A stretch of DNA of 64,000 nucleotides from Pseudomonadota bacterium (GCA_016704655.1 JADIZR010000001.1:1-64000), one strand, 5' to 3'; positions 43,485-52,299 are shown, numbered from the stretch's first letter. Numbers and translations: made by a program. The notes: a model not told the origin generated them from the sequence alone.

Positions 43485-44927
43485 ATGCTGCAAATCCAGA
43501 ATTCGCTGACCGGGCGCAAGGAAGTTTTCAAGCCGCTCGAGCCGGGCAAGGTCCGCATGTACGTCTGCGGCATCACGGTCTACGACTACTGCCACCTCGG
43601 CCACGCCCGAATGCTGATCGTGTTCGACGTCGTGCGCCGTCACCTCGAGGCGTCGGGCTACGACGTCACGTTTATCCGCAACATCACGGACATCGACGAC
43701 AAGATCATCCAGCGCGCGCAAGCGAATGGCGAGCCGATGCAGGCGCTGACCGAGCGTTTCATCAAGGCTTACCAGGAAGACTGCGCGGCACTCGGCGTGC
43801 GCCTGGGTGATCGCGAGCCTCGCGCGACCGAGTTCGTCTCGCAGATCGTCGCGATGGTGCAGCGGCTGGTGGAGAAGGGGTATGCGTACGCGGCCAGCAA
43901 TGGCGACGTGTACTACGCCGTCGCGAAGTTCGAGCCGTACGGCCAGCTCTCGGGCAAGCGCCTGGCAGACCTGCGGGCAGGCGCCCGCATCGAAGTGGAC
44001 GAAGCCAAGCGCGATCCGCTCGATTTCGTGCTGTGGAAGGCGGCGAAACCCGGCGAGCCCGCCTGGGAATCGCCGTGGGGTCCGGGGCGCCCGGGCTGGC
44101 ACATCGAGTGCTCGGCGATGTCGGTCGAGCTCCTCGGTCCGCATTTCGACATCCATGGCGGCGGCATGGACCTCAAGTTCCCGCACCACGAGAACGAGAT
44201 CGCGCAGACCTGCGCGGCGTGCGACTCGCCGTTCGTGAACGTGTGGATGCACAACGGCTTCGTGCGCGTCGACGACGAGAAGATGTCGAAGTCGCTCGGC
44301 AACTTCTTCACGGTGCGCGAGGTGCTGGAGTGGGTGCGCGACCCGGAAGTGGTTCGCTATTTCATGGTCAATAGCCAGTATCGCGGGCCGATCAACTACA
44401 CGCCCGACAGCCTGGCGCAGGCGGACGCGGCGCTCGAGCGGTTGTACACGTCGCTGCGAGGCGTGCCGGTCGTTGCATTGCAGGCGCCGACGAAGGCCAC
44501 CGAAAGGTTCGTGACGGCGATGGACGATGACTTCAATACGCCAATCGCAGTATCGGAACTGCAGGCGCTCGCGCGCGAGGTCAACACGGCTAAGGCAGCC
44601 GGTGACCTGGCCAAGTCGGCGGGGCTGGCCGCGGAGATGCGCGTGCTGGGTGCGAGACTCGGGTTGCTCGGGCTCGAGCCGGAAGTGTTCCTGCGCAAGC
44701 ACGCGGCGAAGCAGGCGAGTGACGCGGGTATGGCTGGATCGGCTGAGACTGCGTCGGCTGCCTCGTCCTTGACCGACGCCGACATCGAGCGACTGATCGA
44801 CGAGCGCGCTGCAGCCCGCAAATCAAAGGACTTCAAGGAATCGGACCGGATCCGCGACCTGCTGGCGTCGAACGGCGTGCAGCTCGAAGACCAGCCGGGC
44901 GGTCGGACGCTCTGGCGGCGCGGGTGA
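43485..44927 (+). CDS. cysS: Cysteine--tRNA ligase
   Basis: Charges tRNA-Cys. The 480-residue product has the zinc and HIGH region (MYVCGITVYDYCHLGHARM), the second zinc site GWHIECSAMS and HHENEIAQ, the KMSKS region (DEKMSKSLGNF) and a C-terminal helical domain. ATG 43485, with GAGG upstream, is used; an earlier in-frame ATG lies within the repeat and adds nine unlike residues. Confidence 0.96.
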   Translation: MLQIQNSLTGRKEVFKPLEPGKVRMYVCGITVYDYCHLGHARMLIVFDVVRRHLEASGYDVTFIRNITDIDDKIIQRAQANGEPMQALTERFIKAYQEDCAALGVRLGDREPRATEFVSQIVAMVQRLVEKGYAYAASNGDVYYAVAKFEPYGQLSGKRLADLRAGARIEVDEAKRDPLDFVLWKAAKPGEPAWESPWGPGRPGWHIECSAMSVELLGPHFDIHGGGMDLKFPHHENEIAQTCAACDSPFVNVWMHNGFVRVDDEKMSKSLGNFFTVREVLEWVRDPEVVRYFMVNSQYRGPINYTPDSLAQADAALERLYTSLRGVPVVALQAPTKATERFVTAMDDDFNTPIAVSELQALAREVNTAKAAGDLAKSAGLAAEMRVLGARLGLLGLEPEVFLRKHAAKQASDAGMAGSAETASAASSLTDADIERLIDERAAARKSKDFKESDRIRDLLASNGVQLEDQPGGRTLWRRG

Positions 44928-44931
44928 GGCA

Positions 44932-45013
44932 TCAGGCGTCCGAGCCTTCATGTCCTGGCGCGCGCGTGTCTGCCTTTCCAAGCGCGACAGGACATGAAGG
45001 CTCGGACGCCTGA
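44932..45013. repeat. 26-bp perfect inverted repeat with conserved core (palindromic element C)
   Basis: Arms 44932-44957 and 44988-45013 are exact reverse complements. After one mismatch the stem continues for five base pairs (44959-44963 with 44982-44986). The core 44962-44983 is identical, in reverse complement, to 14424-14445 of element B, while the arms are not. It fills the gap between the convergent cysS and folD and would make a bidirectional hairpin, without a U-run. Confidence 0.92.
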
Positions 45014-45047
45014 AGCGTACCGCCCCTGCTAGTAGGGCGAGGCGCCT

Positions 45048-45920
45048 TCAGTGCTTGATGCGCTGGAGCGCCGATTCCAGCGTGTTCTTCATCAGCATGG
45101 CGACGGTCATCGGGCCGACGCCGCCCGGCACCGGCGTGATGAACGCCGCATTGCGCCGTGCCGACTCGAACTCGACGTCGCCCACGAGCTTGCCGCTTGG
45201 CAGGCGATTGATGCCGACGTCGATCACGACGGCACCGGGCTTCACCCATTCGCCGCGCACGATACCGGGCTTGCCGACCGCGACCACCAGGATGTCAGCC
45301 ATACCGACATGCTGCTCGAGGTTCTGCGTGAAACGGTGACACACGGTGACGGTCGCGCCCGACAGCAGCAGTTCGAGCGCCATCGGTCGGCCGACGAGAT
45401 TTGATGCACCCACGACGACGCAGTGCTTGCCCTTCGCCGGGATACCCGTCTTCTCGAGCAGGCGCGTCACGCCGTACGGCGTGCACGGGCGCATCAACGG
45501 ATGACGTAAAGCGAGCCGGCCGACGTTGAACGGATGGAAGCCGTCGACGTCCTTCGCCGGATCGATGGCTTCGATGATGTGGCGTTCGTCGATGTGATCC
45601 GGGAGCGGCACCTGCACCAGGATGCCGTCGATCGAGTCGTCGGCGTTCATCTGCTCGATGAACGTCATCAGCTCGGTCTGCGTGGTGGAGTGGGGCAGGT
45701 CGTGGCTGACCGAGACGATGCCGCACTCGTCGCACGCCAGGCGCTTGTTGCGCACGTAGACCTGCGAGGCAGGATCGTCGCCGACGAGGATGACCGCGAG
45801 CCCCGGTCGGCGCAGTCCACGGGCCACCAGGCGGTCACTGGCCGCTCGCACGTCGCGGCGGAAATCCTGCGCGATTGCCTTGCCGTCGATGATCCTGGCG
45901 CCGGATTCGTTGCTGGACAC
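45048..45920 (-). CDS. folD: Methylenetetrahydrofolate dehydrogenase/cyclohydrolase
   Basis: Bifunctional one-carbon enzyme interconverting methylene-, methenyl- and 10-formyl-tetrahydrofolate. The 290-residue product has the VGDDPASQVYVRNKR lysine/tyrosine region, VQVPLPDHID, PCTPYGVTRLL, the NADP-binding VVVGASNLVGRPMALELL and the final TPVPGGVGPMTVAMLMKNT. GTG 45920 with a GAGAGG ribosome binding site fits the family; the open frame runs further upstream without homology. Confidence 0.95.
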   Translation of the reverse strand: MSSNESGARIIDGKAIAQDFRRDVRAASDRLVARGLRRPGLAVILVGDDPASQVYVRNKRLACDECGIVSVSHDLPHSTTQTELMTFIEQMNADDSIDGILVQVPLPDHIDERHIIEAIDPAKDVDGFHPFNVGRLALRHPLMRPCTPYGVTRLLEKTGIPAKGKHCVVVGASNLVGRPMALELLLSGATVTVCHRFTQNLEQHVGMADILVVAVGKPGIVRGEWVKPGAVVIDVGINRLPSGKLVGDVEFESARRNAAFITPVPGGVGPMTVAMLMKNTLESALQRIKH

Positions 45921-46015
45921 GCTGAAAACCTCTCGGAGCGGGCCGGGCAACCGGCCAAGCCAGTCATTTTCGCAGAGCCGCACTGTTCGTGTCGCCGGCT
46001 GGATACAATCCTAAA

Positions 46016-46044
46016 TTGACGCTATGGGGGTCGGTCCGTATGAT
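46016..46044 (+). promoter_or_regulatory. Strong predicted promoter of the tRNA cluster
   Basis: TTGACG (46016-46021), an exact 17-bp spacer and TATGAT (46039-46044), followed by a GC-rich stretch (TCGCGCTCCCG) like the discriminator of stringently controlled stable-RNA promoters. It lies about 75 bp before the first tRNA and is one of the best sigma-70 matches in the window. Confidence 0.7.
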
Positions 46045-46122
46045 TCGCGCTCCCGTGCGGGTCCGCGGTCGACGGCAACGTCAAAAGCGGCCTGGCGACG
46101 ACGGCTGGTCGATCGAGCATGG

Positions 46123-46199
46123 CGGGGCATGGCGCAGTCTGGTAGCGCATCTGCTTTGGGAGCAGAGGGTCGGGGGTTCGAATCCCTCTGCCCCGACCA
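46123..46199 (+). tRNA. tRNA-Pro (TGG)
   Basis: 77 nt with acceptor stem CGGGGCA/TGCCCCG, anticodon loop TTTGGGA (anticodon TGG), a standard TTCGAAT T-loop and an encoded CCA end. First of four tRNAs in one cluster. Confidence 0.97.
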
Positions 46200-46227
46200 C
46201 TCGGATGATGCGATCTGCTGCTTGCAT

Positions 46228-46304
46228 GCGCCCGTAGCTCAGCCGGATAGAGCATCGGCCTTCTAAGCCGAGGGTCGCAGGTTCGAGTCCTGCCGGGCGC
46301 GCCA
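46228..46304 (+). tRNA. tRNA-Arg (TCT)
   Basis: 77 nt with acceptor stem GCGCCCG/CGGGCGC, anticodon loop CTTCTAA (anticodon TCT), TTCGAGT T-loop and encoded CCA. Reads AGA/AGG, rare codons in this GC-rich genome. Confidence 0.97.
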
Positions 46305-46357
46305 TCACCAGGGTGGCGCAGTTTGTCGGGCAAGTGTTTGAGTGTTGGTCGACGATG

Positions 46358-46433
46358 GTGGACGTAGCTCAGCTGGTAGAGCTCCGGGTTGTGGTCCCGG
46401 CGGTCGTGGGTTCGAGCCCCATCGTCCACCCCA
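46358..46433 (+). tRNA. tRNA-His (GTG)
   Basis: 76 nt with acceptor stem GTGGACG/CGTCCAC, anticodon GTG in TTGTGGT, discriminator C and encoded CCA. The base before it (46357) is G and would provide the G-1 that identifies tRNA-His. Confidence 0.97.
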
Positions 46434-46449
46434 CTCACCATCTCCGGAT

Positions 46450-46525
46450 GGGCCGTTAGCTCAGTTGGTAGAGCTGCTGACTCTTAATCAGTAGGTCGTA
46501 GGTTCGAATCCTACACGGCCCACCA
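46450..46525 (+). tRNA. tRNA-Lys (CTT)
   Basis: 76 nt with acceptor stem GGGCCGT/ACGGCCC, anticodon loop CTCTTAA (anticodon CTT), TTCGAAT T-loop and encoded CCA. The IS element starts 13 bp downstream. Confidence 0.96.
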
Positions 46526-46562
46526 TCTCCCTTAGGTGTATTCCGATCACATGGTTTACATC

Positions 46563-47743
46563 TCATTCCGGACACATGGTTAACACTGTGTCCGGGGCGA
46601 AGGGATTGGGACCGGGCTCCACCCGGTCCTCGTCTCGATCGAAGTAGCCCAGATCGTACTCCAGGAAGCTGACCTGCCAGACCTGGTCGTCGACTTCGCG
46701 GATGCCCACCAGCTGCTCTGCCAACGACGTACTCAGGTTGATCTTGCGACTGCCGACGCAGATGCGTCCGCAGCGCGTGATGCGCACGGTGCGGTCGTGG
46801 AACGGGTACTCAGGATCCTGCGGCGGCGCGTAAGGCCGCGCTGAAGGTATATAGATCTCGGCCGGATACAGCCCGCCGCAGCGCTTGGGGGCCGCTCCTG
46901 GTTGTAAGCCCGAAATGAAGTCCTCGAAGCCGTTCCTGCTGCTGCCGGGACGGGGCGTTGCCGCCGGGGTCGTTTCGTTCTTGGGCGTGAGTGGCTGCGG
47001 CTCCTGCCGTTCCGTTCTGCTGCCGGGGGGCCGGGCTTGATGCGCTGCAGGCGAATCCCCACAGCGGCCCCCCCACCCCCCCGGGGGGGGGGGAGCCCCC
47101 CCCCCCCCCCCGGTGCGGCAAAGGCAGGCGTTGTCGGCCCCACACCCCCGGGCGCGAGGCCCCCCCCACGCGAAGGCGCTCAAACACGGGGGGGGGGACG
47201 TCCCCCCCCCCCGGGCCGCCCCCGGGCGCCTTCCCCGGGGAGCCCCGAGCGATAATCGGTCCCGGGGGGGGGGAGCACCGTAATCCGCGGGGCGCCGTGC
47301 GCGCGGCTCCCCCGCCGCCCGGGCCCGGCCCCCCCGCGGCCCGCCCGGGGCCCGCCCCGTGCTCCCCCCGGCGGGCCGCCGCCCCGGGGCGGCCGCGGCG
47401 GGGCCCGCCCGGGGCCCCCGGCGGCCCCCCGTTGCCCCGGCGCTCCGGGCCCGGGGGGCGGGGTCGGCCTCCCCTCGGCCCGGGGCCCCCGGGGCCCCCG
47501 GCCGGGGGTCCCGAGGATCGCCCGCTCGACCTGGAACGGCAGCTTGTTGGCCTGCCGGTAGGGGGCCTTGCTGCGGTCGTGGAGCCCGTCCAGCCCGCAG
47601 TCCTTGTACCGGTCGAAGATCTTGTAGCCGGTGACCCGGGAGATGCCGAACTCCCGGCACAGCGGTGCCATCTTCTCGCCTTCGAGCAGGCGGGCTACGA
47701 ATCGGAGGCGTTCATCCATCGGTTTACACTCGTTCCAAGGCAT
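46563..47743 (-). pseudogene. IS481-type transposase with unreadable middle
   Basis: The N-terminal helix-turn-helix part is intact: MDERLRFVARLLEGEKMAPL, EFGISRVTGYKIFDRY and DRSKAPYRQANKLPFQVERAIL. The C-terminal end is intact too: YPAEIYIPSARPYAPP, YPFHDRTVRITRCGRICVG and FAPDTVLTMCPE. Between about 46900 and 47510 the DDE catalytic core cannot be read in any frame; fragments such as WGIRLQRIKPG and AYNQERP appear in other frames. The overall length equals an intact transposase of about 390 residues, so the core seems garbled, not deleted. Confidence 0.8.
47066..47510. other. Homopolymer-rich, probably erroneous sequence inside the IS element
   Basis: Runs such as G11 followed by a C16 near 47083-47111, and many shorter G or C runs, in a stretch that is almost pure G and C. 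Nothing else in the window looks like this. It occupies exactly the catalytic core of the transposase. Low-quality consensus is the simplest explanation. Confidence 0.75.
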
Positions 47744-47851
47744 CTGGAGGGCCTCCCCAAATGCGGAAATGTGTAAACCATGTGCTCGGAATAAACTGCA
47801 AGCTATCTGTCGATAAGCTCAGCGTTCTCGCGACGAGCAATGAACAAGGCA

Positions 47852-48441
47852 TCACGGCCTTGGGCCATTCGCTGTGACGATTTTCTTTGCGCTGGTGATG
47901 TTGCCGCGGAGTCTGGTCTTGTCGCCCACGTAGCCACCGATCGCCTCCGTCGCGCGCGATTCGAGACTCGTCGCGTCGATGAGGCCTCGACGGCCAAGGC
48001 TGCGATGTCCGCCTGGTCCTGATCCGAAAAGCGGCCCAGCTTGCTGACGGCAAGATCAAGCGGTGTGAGGATCCGCACGTCGAGCACCTGGGGATCGATG
48101 CCAGTGAGCGTGAGCGGCAGCGAGTCGGCGTACGCGTCTTCGTGCATCAGTCCAAGCGTATCGTTGTATTGTCGATCGAAGTACAGCAGTCGCGCCGTGC
48201 CATCCTCGTCCTGATACGCGACGTCGAGCCGATCTGGCAAGGCGATCCGGCGCGAAAACGTCGCATCGATATCGACAGATACGCGCGCTCCCGTGTGGAA
48301 ATGCAGTGCCGAGCCGCCAGCGACATACATCTGGATGGGCAGAGCACTTGGGGCGACGTCCTTCAGTGAAGCTGCGATTCGCGCCGCGAGCTCACGGAAT
48401 GCAGAGACGTATTCACGTCGCGTATAGGGCTCAGGCTGCAT
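47852..48441 (-). CDS. DUF6036-like nucleotidyltransferase-fold protein, frameshifted
   Basis: About 195 residues. YVAGGSALHFHTGARVSVDIDATF is a nucleotidyltransferase-like core with the two aspartates (VDID), followed by LDVRILTPLDLAVSKLGRFSDQDQADI, a pattern of DUF6036/AbiEii-related proteins. The frame breaks at about 47982-47990; the other frame continues with LIDATSLESRATEAIGGYVG and ends at 47852. The gene overlaps the end of the upstream HTH gene by 11 bp. The pair has the form of a toxin-antitoxin or defence module, but which partner would be toxic is not clear from sequence. Confidence 0.7.
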
Positions 48442-48961
48442 GGTCCATTTGCGCTTGCAGCATCGGCAAGAGGCGGTTGGGTGGCAGCGGAGTTTCTGTA
48501 AGCCACCTTGCGAATACGCGCGGCTCCGATGCTCCGGGGTGTAAAGCCTCGGCGAGGTCGAGATAGCTGCGCCGGTCGAACCCGGGGACGCTCGCCACTG
48601 TTACCGCGAGCCCGGCTAAAAAGAAAGACGGGCCAGGTTCACGCCAACTCTTCACGCAGGTCGAGCGGGAGCGGAGCAGGTCCACGAGACTGGCCTCGAG
48701 CCGACGGTCTACGACGGCCGGCAAGAGTCCGCTCGCGTGATTGGGGGTCATCGGTGGACCGACAGTGAGTTGCTTGCCGAGAGCGTGGCTGAGTGCAGCG
48801 AGCGTTGCGAGATCACAGTTTGACCGCGAACGCAGCCGGCAAAGAGTTTCTTTCGGCACGCCCGAGCGTCGCGCCCATTCGGCGTCCGACCAGCCCGCAT
48901 CGCGCGCCATCCTCGACAGTGCGTCAAGCAGCTTACCCATGGGATTCGTTGACTTTGACAT
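48431..48961 (-). CDS. Helix-turn-helix protein paired with the nucleotidyltransferase
   Basis: A 176-residue protein. Residues about 10-60 form an HTH of the XRE-like type (WSDAEWARRSGVPKETLCRLRSRS, then LATLAALSHALGKQLTV). The rest (about 70-176) is helical and unassigned, ending in PNRLLPMLQAQMDHAA. ATG 48961 is preferred over a TTG one codon earlier. A perfect palindrome lies just upstream, as expected for an autoregulated antitoxin-type repressor. Confidence 0.75.
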   Translation of the reverse strand: MSKSTNPMGKLLDALSRMARDAGWSDAEWARRSGVPKETLCRLRSRSNCDLATLAALSHALGKQLTVGPPMTPNHASGLLPAVVDRRLEASLVDLLRSRSTCVKSWREPGPSFFLAGLAVTVASVPGFDRRSYLDLAEALHPGASEPRVFARWLTETPLPPNRLLPMLQAQMDHAA

Positions 48962-48981
48962 CAATCGAATCTTTACATACT

Positions 48982-48999
48982 GTTGACTCTGGAGTCAAC
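48982..48999 (-). promoter_or_regulatory. Palindromic operator in front of the HTH gene
   Basis: GTTGACTC-N2-GAGTCAAC, a perfect 8+8 palindrome 20 bp upstream of the HTH start on the minus strand. It contains a TTGAC that could be the -35, followed by AT-richer sequence with GTATGTAAAGAT. Position and symmetry fit binding of the HTH protein to its own promoter. Confidence 0.6.
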
Positions 49000-49126
49000 G
49001 CGAGTGACGTGGAGCGCAAGGAGTCGCTAACCCCTGAGCGGCGGCGAGCAGGCAGGGTGGTGCATGTGGCGCTGGATTACCGTTCTTGGATAAGGTCCCC
49101 AATCTGCGCGAAACGCCGAACCAGGG

Positions 49127-50375
49127 TCAGTCGACGAGTCGGCGGCCTGAACCGAACACCAGGTAGAAGACCGCGCCGAACAGCGACACCGCTGCGGTGA
49201 GCACGAACGGCGCGCCGAACGTGCCCGTGCGATCGACGAGCCAGCCCGTGACATAGATGCCAACGATGCCTGGCAACGTGGCGAACGTGTTGCTGATGCC
49301 CCAGATGACGTCGGCGTACTTCGGGGCGATGTCGAAGCAGTTCGGGGCGAAGCCGGACATGGCGCACGCCGACGTGCCCGTCGCGCAGCACATGATCAGG
49401 ACGGCGGCCAGCGGCGTCGTCGCCTGGGTCAGCAACAGCAGGAACACGGCACTGCCACCCAGCGCGATGGTTTGCATCAGCTTGCGGACGTAGCCGGCGC
49501 TGTGCCCGTCCCGCAGCATTCGGTCCGCCCATGCGCCTGCCAGGTTCGCCGCGATGAAGTTGACTAGCCACGGTGCGGCGGACAGGACGCCGGCGCTGGC
49601 AAGCGAGACGCCGAACGTGCTCTTGAAGTAAGTCGGCAGCCAGGCGAGCAGGACGTACAAACCCCAGTTGCTGGCGAAGTGGCTCACGATGATGGCCCAC
49701 ACGGCCGGCAACCGCAGCAGTTGCCCCCACGGTATGGCGCGGTGGGTGGTCTGCGGCGGCGGCGCCGACGCGCTCGCAGGAACGTCGCCGCGGGCAAGGA
49801 AGTGCCATGCCGCGTACCAGACCAGTCCGATGGCCCCGAACAGGTAGAAGGGCAGGGCCCAGCCGAATTCGCGCACCAGCCAGCCCGTGGCCGGCAATGC
49901 GAACACCGTTCCGAGCGAAATTGCGCTGATGATCAGTGCGGTGGCGCGCGACCGGCGCTCGGGCGGCACCCAGCGCGAGATCATGTTCATGGAGGCAGGG
50001 AACACGGCGGCTTCACCGAGCCCAAGCGCCATGCGAGCCGCGATCAGTGCGCCGAACGACATCATCGCGGCAGGCGGGGTGAGCGCCGTCCATGCCGACC
50101 ACCAGAGCACCGCGACGCCGAGGACCAGCCAGCCGCCGTAGCGGTTCGCGAGTGCGCCGGTCACCGCCATCAGCAGCAGGTACCCGACGAAGAACGCGGA
50201 GAGCACGACGCCTTTCTGCGTCTCGGTCAGCCAGGTCGTCCTTCATCGCGATGGCGGCCACCGAGATGTTGGTACGGTCGATGTAGGAGATGAAGACCGC
50301 TGCGAAGAGCAGCAGCACGACTGTGTAATAACGCGGCCACGCCAGGCCAATCGCCTCGCCCCGTGCACTGGACAT
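49127..50375 (-). CDS. MFS transporter of the anion:cation symporter type, frameshifted
   Basis: About 415 residues with twelve predicted membrane helices. The first frame gives WPRYYTVVLLLFAAVFISYIDRTNISVAAIAM, typical of the ACS branch that imports organic acids; the second gives QKGVVLSAFFVGYLLLMAVTG through the end. The frames meet at about 50228-50240, where one added or two lost bases are enough. ATG 50375 is the start. The substrate is unknown; a carboxylate feeding the neighbouring catabolic genes is possible. Confidence 0.82.
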
Positions 50376-50441
50376 GAACGCCTCCCCCGATGCGATGGCG
50401 CCGATGCTACGCTCCGGCGCCCCCGACATTGAAGATTCGGC

Positions 50442-51268
50442 ATGAACCAGAAGTTGCAGATCGGCCGTTGTCGCTGCGGTATCCGGTGCTGCTGACTTTG
50501 AATGCCATCGCTCTCGGCGGTTTCGTCGCCCACCGGCTGGCGCGGGCCGCAGACGTCGAAGTCGAGCCGACGCTGACGTACATGCTGCTCGTCGGCCTCG
50601 TCGCGGCGCGACTCACCTACGTCTTGCGATGGCACGACCAGTACTCCGGCCTCCCGCTGAGCATCCTGAACATCCGCGATGGTGGCTGGGAGCCCGCCGC
50701 GGGCGTGGTCGCGGCGGCGCTGTTCGGTCTTCTGCGCGCTCACCGACAAGCAGGCCTGCGCAAGCCCGTGCTCGCCGCTGCGTTCACGACGGGAACGGTG
50801 CTGCTGCTCGGCGGCATCGCAACCTTCCTGGTGACGTCCTCGGCCGCGCGCTTGCCGCCGCTGACCTTGAGTTCGCTGGAGGGCCGGTCGGTGTCGCTCG
50901 CGGACTTCGCCGGCAAACCCACCGTGGTCAACCTCTGGGCCACCTGGTGCCCACCTTGCCGGCGCGAGATGCCGGCACTGCAGCGGGCACAGGCCGCCAA
51001 CCCGGACGTGAACATCGTCTTCGTCAACCAGGGCGAAGACGCTCGCACCATTGCCGCCTTCCTCGACCGGCAAGGACTGGCGCTGCGCAATGTGCTGGTC
51101 GATCCGCAGAACAGTGTCGGCGCGGCGCTGGGCCACAGCGGGTTGCCGACCACGCTGTTCTTCGATGCGAATGGACGGCTTGCGGACACTCGCATCGGCG
51201 AGCTGTCACAAGCTACATTCACACAACGCCTGGCAAGCCTTCGCGCCGTGTCACCGCCGAAACGATGA
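50442..51268 (+). CDS. TlpA-like thioredoxin with an Lgt-like membrane domain, frameshifted near the start
   Basis: Predicted membrane protein of about 275 residues. The N-terminal half has several helices and a pattern (IGPLSLRYPVLL, LVGLVAARLTYVL) similar to the start of prolipoprotein diacylglyceryl transferase Lgt. From about residue 155 it is a periplasmic thioredoxin fold with VVNLWATWCPPCRREMPAL and GLPTTLFFDANGRL, i.e. a redox-active CPPC. The conserved start MNQKLQIG is at 50442 in one frame and PLSLRYPVLL in the next, so a base is missing near 50466; without that correction the frame opens at 50390 with unlike residues. Probably a disulfide reductase. Confidence 0.75.
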
Positions 51269-51408
51269 CTCGCCTTGCACACGGCAATGGGACGCCTGAA
51301 GCAACTCCATGGTGCAAGGCGCCGCTGAGTCGACTAGTCCGGATCCACTTTGTCGTCGACGAGCGGGACGACCGCAAATCAGAAGCTACTGGTGCCATTG
51401 GTATCCGG

Positions 51409-51437
51409 TTGCAATTAGAATGACTGCCAGTCACAAT
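51409..51437 (+). promoter_or_regulatory. Promoter with TGAC-N5-GTCA operator ahead of the SDR gene
   Basis: TTGCAA (51409-51414), 17-bp spacer and CACAAT (51432-51437), with the palindrome TGAC-N5-GTCA at 51421-51433 inside the spacer. The same spaced palindrome lies at 60903-60915. The rest of 51269-51499 shows no gene. Confidence 0.45.
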
Positions 51438-51499
51438 AGATCGTGGCTGGTGCTGAACGGCACAGTTTCGGGTTCTTTCTGGCGGGTGGAGGAGAAACA

Positions 51500-52282
51500 A
51501 TGGTCTCTTTTCAAGGGAAGAGAGTTGTCGTCACTGGCGGCAATAGCGGGATTGGCAAGTGCATCGCCAAGTGTTTCGTCGATGCCGGGGCGAAAGTCCT
51601 GATCGGTTCCCGGAACGCCGACACGCTCGCCGCCGCAGCGCGGGAGATAGGCGCGCTGTTCGAAGCGGTCGATGTCAGCGACTGGCAAAGCACAAAGTCG
51701 TTTGCGGAAGCGGCCAAGGCCAAGCTCGGCGGCATCGATATCGGTGTGAATTCAGCCGGTGTGGAGCAGATGGTCATGCTGAAGAAGCACCCCGAAGACC
51801 ACGTATCGAAGATGACGGCCATCCAGTTCAATGGCGCCGTGCACTTCATGCAACACATCTCGAACGCCATGGAGAACGGTGGCAACATCGTCAATATCTC
51901 CTCGCTGACCGGTATTAACTCTGCACCGGGGTACATCGCGTATGGCGGCGCCAAGGCGGGCGTCATCCACGCTTCCAAGGTGGCGGCTGTCGAGTTGGCG
52001 AGTCGCGGAATACGAGTCAACGTGGTTTCGCCGACCGTCGTGTTGACGCCGCTGGTCCAGAGGATGTTCGCAGTGCCGGGCTTCGAGGCTGCCCTGCTCG
52101 AGGAACATCCGCTCGGCAGACTGCCGACACCGCAGGATGTGGCGGATGCGGTGATGTGGCTTGCCGGCGATACGGCCAGGTGCGTAACGGGACAGAACAT
52201 CTGCGTCGACAGTGGCGCGAGGCAGACACGCCTGCCGCGCCCGGCCGACGTCGCTCGTCATGCCAAGGCGGCAAGTACCTGA
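51500..52282 (+). CDS. Short-chain dehydrogenase/reductase
   Basis: A 260-residue classical SDR. NAD(P)-binding VVTGGNSGIGKCIAK, NSAG, serine in NISSLTG and the catalytic YGGAK (Y-x3-K) are all present, followed by RVNVVSPTVVLTPLV. It should oxidise or reduce a hydroxyl/keto group; the aspartate-less start of the second strand gives no firm NAD or NADP choice. First gene of the accessory catabolic run; ATG 51500 has GGAGGAG upstream. Confidence 0.9.
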   Translation: MVSFQGKRVVVTGGNSGIGKCIAKCFVDAGAKVLIGSRNADTLAAAAREIGALFEAVDVSDWQSTKSFAEAAKAKLGGIDIGVNSAGVEQMVMLKKHPEDHVSKMTAIQFNGAVHFMQHISNAMENGGNIVNISSLTGINSAPGYIAYGGAKAGVIHASKVAAVELASRGIRVNVVSPTVVLTPLVQRMFAVPGFEAALLEEHPLGRLPTPQDVADAVMWLAGDTARCVTGQNICVDSGARQTRLPRPADVARHAKAAST

Positions 52283-52299
52283 TCTATTCGGGGGCGATC

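Larger units (their letters stand above)
46539..47793 (-). mobile_element. IS481-family insertion sequence
   Basis: About 1255 bp bounded by 22-bp terminal inverted repeats, 46539-46560 and 47772-47793, which agree at 21 of 22 positions. It carries one transposase on the minus strand. The length is right for IS481. It is inserted just after tRNA-Lys. I see no convincing target duplication. The middle third is corrupted (see separate entry). Confidence 0.85.

Noticed and set aside
46991..47776. Proline/glycine-rich open frames in the IS element
   Set aside because: They arise from the G/C homopolymer block and cannot be trusted.
46539..47793. Target-site duplication of the IS element
   Set aside because: The flanking bases do not repeat; no duplication can be supported.
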